Assembly: GCA_000697455.1 (NCBI GenBank)
Contig: JNET01030155.1
Span: 1-13,391 of the forward strand
DNA length: 13,391 nt
Direction of reading: 5' to 3'
From: Basidiobolus heterosporus B8920
Lineage: Eukaryota > Basidiobolomycota > Basidiobolomycetes > Basidiobolales > Basidiobolaceae
Part shown: one piece after another, positions 7,708 through 13,391 of the stretch
Position numbering within the stretch: position 1 is the stretch's first letter
Layout of the letters: each line of letters opens with the position of its first letter
The notes under the pieces: generated by a model
The model's database searches: none
The model's input: only the letters and a program-made list of their open reading frames with translations
Told to the model about the DNA's origin: nothing
Program-made: the position numbers and the translations under genes

Positions 7708-9028
7708 ATGATTAAAACTGAAGACCAGTTGGTTGATGACTTGAACAACGATCCTGATTCACCTTCCGCCGAAGGCAAGGAAGTTAAAAGACGAAATAGA
7801 TTGAACCCGCGCCAAGTAACGCGTTTAATGGAAGTTTTCGAACAAACAGCCAAGCCAAAGGCTGATATCCGGCATAAGTTAGCAGAGGAGCTTGGAATGC
7901 ATCCGCGTGCAGTACAGATTTGGTTTCAAAATAGGAGACAAAAGCTTAAAAAAGAAAGCCTAGAAGCTAACGCAGCTGAATCTAAATATCCCTTAGATAA
8001 AGCTAAACTGACATTGTGCGATACCAAATCTGTTTATACAAACTCGCAACCTTCCTACCTGTCTAGCTACGGTCTCACTCTGAACAATTTCCCCAATCTG
8101 GCCAAGGCCGACAGTAATGTGGTGGGCTTGCAAGCACCATCCAGTATCGCTTTGTTATCTGGTCTAGGATTGGGTTCTAATCAAGAATCTATTCATCCTT
8201 CCTCGGCTGCACTGTCCCTCTCTCCAGGTATTTAGTTTGAGTTTTAACTTCTCTGATGTGCTATTTGACTCACCTCACCCTATCATAGATTATCACGCAA
8301 ACGACACATCCCTTGAAAACCAAATCAACAATTCCTCTTTAGCGCTGCTACAAGGATGTGATACTGTTTCAATAGACCAAGAAGTTGGTTATTCCAGCAT
8401 ATTTGACAGTAATGATATGGGACTGACTCTGGATGTGACTCCTCATTCGGGGACACCATCCAATTCCACTACATCCACCACGTCCGCTACATCCAGTAAT
8501 ACCAACTGTACTGATCCAATGGTCGATATGGATTTGTCAATTAACAGCAATTCCCCTTTTATGTATACAGGACTTGATTCTCTAGGCTTGGATCTATCTT
8601 CTCAAATTAGTATATTACAAAGACAACAGACATACCCACAGGCCTTGCCATTGAAACGAAAAGCATTTTCGTGGCATGACATATGTCAACTAATTCCACA
8701 ATCCCAGGACAAAGAGTTCAATAATACCCCATTAGGCCCCAATTCTACGAAATGCCAGAGTTCGAAGCGCAATATCACTGAGGCTACCTATCATGATTTA
8801 TATCCAACAACGATGCCTACCAACTTTAGTCGGGAGCCCTCTAGCCGGTCTGCATACACACGGTCGCTCAGTGATCCTTTTGTGGCCGAGGCATACGCGG
8901 AGTCAAAGAGACGGAGGATGTGTGAAATTGCAGGTGAAAACGAGGACTTTCTCACATTATCCATGGAGCAGGAAATCACTAATTCTAGCACCCCAGGGGG
9001 ATTAAGCGACATGCTTGCGTACTTATAA
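7708..9028 (+). CDS. homeodomain transcription factor (two exons)
   Basis: Predicted nuclear sequence-specific DNA-binding regulator of 419 residues. Exons are 7,708 to 8,227 and 8,289 to 9,028; removing the 61-nt intron restores one frame. The homeodomain occupies about residues 25 to 84 and is the typical 60-residue, non-TALE type. The recognition helix reads VQIWFQNRRQKLKK, with Trp72, Phe73, Asn75 and Arg77 at the canonical positions 48, 49, 51 and 53, and Gln at position 50. Basic residues (KRRNR, 27 to 31) form the N-terminal arm. The rest is low in complexity, with a Ser/Thr/Asn-rich stretch at about 226 to 248 that may be an activation domain. A distinct island, LKRKAFSWHDIC (295 to 306), and a basic KRRR (380 to 383) follow. 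The ATG is the first after a TATA box. The homeodomain resembles fungal Hoy1/Phx1/Pah1-type regulators, but I cannot name an orthologue or target genes. Confidence 0.93.
8228..8288 (+). other. intron of the homeobox gene
   Basis: GTATTT at the 5' end, CTGAT (8,253 to 8,257) as a CTRAY-type branch site and CATAG at the 3' end, 61 nt in all. Unspliced RNA meets a stop at 8,233 to 8,235 directly after the donor, so retention would give a 175-residue protein with the homeodomain but without the long C-terminal part. The split codon is Asp174. Confidence 0.88.
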
Positions 9029-9349
9029 TGTAGTTTATTTATGATATGGACGCCGACTTCATTCATCTTCTTGTGAAAACTTTCCACTTGTCTAGGTATA
9101 TATTTCCTCTCTAGTTCCCCTATAGTCCACTCTATATTTATCATAATCAAGTTCCGTAACTTCAGCCTCTTTGTAACCATGAAAACTGTTACGATGTACA
9201 ATACAAGAATAATTCGTTGTTCAAACTGACTCTTCTATATTTACTCAATGTACAGATGTTAGTGTAAGACTTGCAACAATATATAAAACATAGTCAATAA
9301 TAGAGGAATAAAGTATTCTAAATGACGAAACAAAATTGTCCATGCTGTA
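9029..9349. terminator. convergent intergenic region with opposing poly(A)-like signals
   Basis: The 321 bp between two convergent stop codons are AT-rich. AATAAA on the plus strand (9,307 to 9,312) could serve the homeobox transcript, and AATAAA on the minus strand (9,034 to 9,039) could serve the helicase transcript. If both were used the 3' ends would overlap by roughly 270 bp. Fungal poly(A) signals are loose, so sites nearer each stop are equally possible. Confidence 0.4.
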
Positions 9350-12300
9350 TCAACGTTTTAATTTTGTCAATTTGATTGGTCGGATTGCTGGATGATGTTG
9401 AGGTGGAGGTTGGACTTTTTTGTCTTTCATGGTAGAACTTGGTCCAGCACGAAAGTGTCGGGAGGTATACTCAGTGGTGGCGGTTGACTCTAATCTAATC
9501 AATGTAATCAAAAGCATTAGATCTCAGTTGTTTGTGGATACCGTATGTTAGCATCAAATCCCAGTTTCTTGCGGGCTTCTTGCCATTCACCTACCTAGTT
9601 GCCGGGCGAAAGCTTGACTCCGTGGTTGTGGTACCTCGCGTTATGTCAGCATAACGACGAGTAATCTCAATAAACTCGTCGCCGTATGCTTCTGCCTTCG
9701 TCTTGGTAACCCCGGGAAGACTCATCAGATCGCTTATCGCTGGGAATTGGACTCACATAAATAATGGTGTACATAACATAAATATTCAGTATATACCTAC
9801 TTTCTGGCAATCTCTGTGACATTAATATCAACACACTATCCACAAATATGGTCCGTGGTTGAACCTGCATTCGAGCACACATCTATCAAAGGTAAAGATA
9901 TTGGTTAGGCCTTAATCCGGTGGCACGTGAGTCAAAGTCCTACTTTACCCCATTACGTTTTCCTCTCAACTCTTCATAACAGGCTTTTTGCATCTGATCA
10001 TTGTGATTGTTGTTGTCGACTGGGCTGAAGTTCAATCGAGTTTGATCGTGATCAATGCCAGGTGGATCTTCAACGATCTGAGATTTACGGACAGTCTTGC
10101 GGATGATCTTGGAAGAGCTGGTATTTGGGGTATCTTTCTGCTTCTAAAATCTCGATGAATACTTTCACTCATATCAAAGAAATACCCAACTCATCTTACC
10201 AATTCAGTAGTTGAAAATTGCATCAAGAACTTCACTTTTCCATTCATTAATTGGAATGCATTTTTCCCACACTAAAAATCGTACTGGTTACTATATCAAT
10301 TCTCTGGTGTACTTTTGTGTTCGCACTTACCTGTAGATAGGATACAATAAAGCCTTGCACCGTCTGCTCGCAGCGTTCACTGAGAAATTCTCGAAGTACT
10401 AACATTCGAAATAATCGTTCTACATCGTTTCGATTGAGATGTTTTCCTGCACCATACATGGCCAGATTATCTTGTCCGGATCTGATGATTTTTTGATGCT
10501 TCATACCACGAAATATATCCACCGCTTGGATGAGTGTTACCTGTTGGTTTTGAACTTCTTGCATTAACTTGATGGCATTGATGGCCTCAGAGGTCATGTC
10601 ACGATCGACGTACGATTCCCGAGAATTATTGAGACAGTTGTCACAAGTTTGGTGGCATTCTCCTGGGTCAAAACGTTCGCCAAAGTAGGCCAACACCTGC
10701 TGCCGACGGCAATCAGTTCGATTCTCACAGAATTGAACCACTTGGAATAAATTGTTCCGCTGTTGCTGTTTCAATTGATGATTTCCGTCGCCTTGTTTAA
10801 TAAGGAATTCAATGGTTGTCTTGTCCTTGTAAGAATAGAACAAGATACAAGCTGCATGTTTTCCATCTCTGCCAGCGCGTCCTGTCTCCTGGTAATATCC
10901 TTCAAGAGATTGAGGAAGAGAATAATGTATAACAAAACGGACATCGGCTTTATCGATTCCCATTCCGAATGCAACAGTGGCGACAATGACTTGAAGTTTG
11001 TTTTGTTGCCAGTCGGACTGGATTCGTGACCTATCTTCCTTATCCAAACCTGCATGATAATGTTCTGCTTTCACATTGTACTCTGTTTTCAGCATATATG
11101 CTACATCCTCACATGCTTTCTTCGAAGTGCAATAAATAATTCCCGTCTGTTTGGCGTAATTCGCGGTAATATATGCGTATATATCGTTATTTACATTCTT
11201 GGTCTTGGGGCGTACCTCGTAATAGAGATTCTTACGATTGAAGCTTTGAGAAAACGACATGCAGTTCTGGATTCGTAAGCTACCAACAATATCCAGTTGA
11301 ACTTTTGCGTTGGCCGTTGCGGTTAATGCAATAATTGGGACATCCGGATAGCTGTGTTTTAGGTGTCCTAGAGCTTTATAATCAGGTCGGAAATCGTGAC
11401 CCCATTGACTCAAGCAATGAGCTTCATCAATAACGAATCTTGCTAGAAGCTTGCGACGATACAACTTTTGTATGGCCTCTTGGACTTGATTACTCTTGAT
11501 CATCATTTCAGGAGTAATATAAAGGAGTTTTAATCGTGGATCACTTCTCTCGACTTCGCTGAAGATAAATCGTCGCTTTGCTGCGTCTGTATTTCCTGTT
11601 AAGCATGCAGCAGGAATACCGAGGCAGAGTAGATGTTGAACCTGGTCTTGCATTAGAGAGAGTAGTGGGGAAATGACAAAGGTCACCCCTTTAGTAGTGC
11701 CTTTGCTTACAATCGCTGGTAGTTGATAGCACAAACTTTTGCCACCGCCAGTTGGCATCAGCACAAAGGTATCTTTACCACCGAGTGTAGCGTTGATGGC
11801 TTCAAGTTGATTCTGTCTGAAGGATTTGAGTTTGAATACTTGTTTTAAGGCTTTATCAACATCTTTGGACCAAGGATAGGTGGGAATCTTCGGTCGGACT
11901 TCGGTTGGTTGAGAAGCAGGCATATTCGAGGAGGAAATTGTTTGTACGTGTGATATATCATTGAAGGCTTGATAGTTGTTATCATTGTTTCCACGATCCG
12001 ATACCGGTTCGAGGTCGACTACATGTTCGCTTGCCTGATTACTAGAATGCGGAATGGGGTCAAAGCCTCGGTTGTCTGCAGGGAACATCTCATCATTGAG
12101 AAAAGCTGGGTCAGCAAAGTCGATTGGTTCTTCAAAATCAACATCGTTATAAATAGCTCCGCTTTCTGCTGGAGAATGTGCTGATAGCTCAGGTTGTTCT
12201 GAATTTACCCATGCATGAGTATCGTTTACGGACTTTGTATTGTCGTGGAAGGTCTCGTTAAACGATGCATTCGATACAACGCTGGGCGTACGTGAGTAAG

Positions 12301-13290
12301 CAGACTGTCAAACAATGAATCATAAGCACAATGATAACCAACACTCAATTTCATAGAAATGCTGTAGACTCACCAGGTGTATGTTTTTTTCTCTGAGAAC
12401 CTTCTCTATGGCATTTATTTGGCTCACCAGCTTCGATCTGTGTTGGGTGATTAATATTGAGTATTTGAAGAGATCGAGATGAATAGATTGCCCACAGTAC
12501 CGTTCGATTTTTAACGTTTTTCTCAGGTTCGTGTTTGTATCAGATGCGGGTTCATCATCCAAATCGCATATTCTATCACTAAGATCCCTCTTTTTACTTC
12601 TAGATCTCTGCAGTATTTCCTCGAGTTCCTGAGTAGACATCTAATTCGATCAAAGTATGATGAATATCAGTTTTCAAGGTAAAGGCGTATATTTACATGA
12701 GATATCCTACGTTTTTGTAAGCAGAATCTGTACATTTGTCGGAAGGTTTGGAAAGTTTCAATTGGTTGCTATGGCTTCCGGGATTACGGGACGATACTGA
12801 GTTTGTCACTACACTTGGAGATTCAGTTGGGACTAAGTCATCCTATGAGCATCAAAAAATGTGAGCGACACAACACGAGCATTACATTAGTCATTTGGAA
12901 GTTGCTTACCAAATCGATCTCAATGACAGAAGCAATGTTGTCGGTCTCGAAATGTTTTGCATGTGGTGATTCTATTGTACTATTGTTCAGCATGGTATTT
13001 ACTGGCGGATTTTCAGCGTGATTTATAGGAGTCAAAACCTCTGGGAAGGTACTGCTTAGTACAAGAACTGCAAAATCTTGAAAGGTTCGAAAAGTACCTT
13101 GTCCAATCTTAGCTTGCTCGCCTGCGGTACGATTCTCACTTATTCTTCGCTTTTTTGTCTGAGCAAACAAACCCTCCGTGATTTCTGTCAGTTCTTCGTT
13201 TGTTTTGGGTAAGGGAGTCGTTTCGTACTTTCTCGAGTGATTAGGTTTCATTCCTTTCGAGGGGCTTCTCAGACTTTGTTGTTTGACCAT
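9350..13290 (-). CDS. SGS1: RecQ-family DNA helicase, Sgs1/BLM/Rqh1 type (nine exons)
   Basis: ATP-dependent 3'-5' DNA helicase expected to act in the nucleus with topoisomerase III on recombination intermediates and stalled forks. My model joins 13290-12910, 12842-12711, 12640-12374, 12304-10331, 10271-10200, 10143-9949, 9882-9801, 9739-9595 and 9494-9350: 1,130 residues, introns 56 to 100 nt. The N-terminal 400 residues are disordered. The helicase core has MPTGGGKS (Walker A, 443-450), DEAH (553-556), TATAN (588-592) and QETGRAGRDG (732-741). RQC zinc ligands are Cys792, 810, 814 and 817; the winged helix continues through the 24-residue exon to about 960. HRDC starts at CYEELRG (997) and runs to about 1,066, followed by a basic tail ending KLTKLKR. 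Retention of the last intron gives a stop after one codon, removing only the tail. The donor at 9,800 (GTAGGT) was chosen because it gives LPETISDLMSLPGV, a good HRDC match. The model is shorter than Sgs1, BLM and Rqh1 (over 1,300 residues); the start lies 14 bp from an adapter sequence, so the N terminus may be missing. The symbol rests on domain architecture. Confidence 0.92.
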
Positions 13291-13304
13291 CTGTGACGGT
13301 GTGA

Positions 13305-13323
13305 AGATGTGTATAAGAGACAG
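13305..13323 (+). other. Tn5/Nextera mosaic-end sequence (library artefact)
   Basis: AGATGTGTATAAGAGACAG is an exact 19-of-19 match to the hyperactive Tn5 mosaic end used in tagmentation libraries. In such libraries genomic insert begins directly after the final CAG, so 13,324 onward would be insert. The bases to the left (13,291 to 13,304) do not match the usual Nextera read-1 or read-2 arms as I remember them, so this looks like a chimeric read or junction rather than a plain untrimmed adapter. Confidence 0.93.
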
Positions 13324-13391
13324 GCGTTGGAGCGTTGTGAGTTATGCTTAAGGGACTACGCATATGAGAGGGATAAAATAATTGTGTCAAT
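13324..13391. other. sequence beyond the mosaic end, origin uncertain
   Basis: 68 bases with no recognisable gene. Because they follow an adapter sequence directly, they may derive from another locus. The minus-strand reading in frame with the helicase closes within this segment, so it gives no sign of a continuing N terminus. Confidence 0.5.

Noticed and set aside
8228-8235. An 8-nt intron GTATTTAG in the homeobox gene
   Set aside because: It is too short to be spliced, and its removal leads directly to a stop. The 61-nt intron sharing the same donor restores the frame and has a branch site.
8791-9201. 136-codon open frame on the minus strand
   Set aside because: It lies antisense to the homeobox C-terminal exon and runs into the AT-rich intergenic region. 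It has no recognisable domain, and the sense-strand gene explains the openness.
9740-9800. Alternative donor GTATAT (9,796) with acceptor AAG (9,728) in the HRDC exon pair
   Set aside because: It also keeps the frame but gives LPESSDLMS, a poorer HRDC match than LPETISDLMS from the GTAGGT donor and CCCAG acceptor. It is kept only as a possible minor variant.
10763-11278. Open frames on both strands inside the helicase gene
   Set aside because: They overlap the conserved helicase core in other frames, show no family similarity, and are coding shadows.

Overview
The window is nuclear DNA of a fungus. The evidence is a set of short introns (56 to 100 nt) with GT..AG ends and CTRAY-like branch sites, a stand-alone 60-residue homeodomain regulator, an Sgs1/BLM-type RecQ helicase, and Ty3/gypsy and Ty1/copia-like retroelement remains. 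I cannot place the species. An early-diverging (non-Dikarya) lineage is possible but is only a guess.

Layout. Positions 1 to about 5,260 are a transposon graveyard. A minus-strand Ty3/gypsy fossil (integrase, RNase H, reverse transcriptase, running off the left edge) abuts, near 2,620, a plus-strand degraded stretch containing a Ty1/copia-like reverse transcriptase relic. AT-rich sequence without genes follows. The whole block is almost free of CpG (about five by eye in 5.2 kb), and CpG returns abruptly at about 5,263. Positions 5,260 to 7,640 are a long gene-poor region with microsatellites, a 16-bp perfect palindrome, a 12-bp tandem repeat and a doubtful small ORF. Positions 7,653 to 9,028 hold a homeodomain transcription factor gene on the plus strand, with a TATA box, one 61-nt intron and a product of 419 residues. 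Positions 9,350 to 13,290 hold a convergent nine-exon RecQ helicase gene on the minus strand, with a modelled product of 1,130 residues and helicase, RQC and HRDC domains. The HRDC domain and the basic tail lie in small 3' exons.

At 13,305 to 13,323 the window contains an exact 19-bp Tn5/Nextera mosaic end, 14 bp upstream of the helicase start codon. This is almost certainly a library artefact retained in the assembly, so the last 68 bases may not belong here and the helicase N terminus may be incomplete.

The two host genes share no obvious pathway: one is a transcriptional regulator, the other acts in recombination and replication-fork repair. They are linked only by a 321-bp convergent intergenic space. 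I saw no rRNA, tRNA or CRISPR array, and no convincing undescribed system. The most useful observations are the adapter artefact, the sharp CpG boundary and the corrected gene models.
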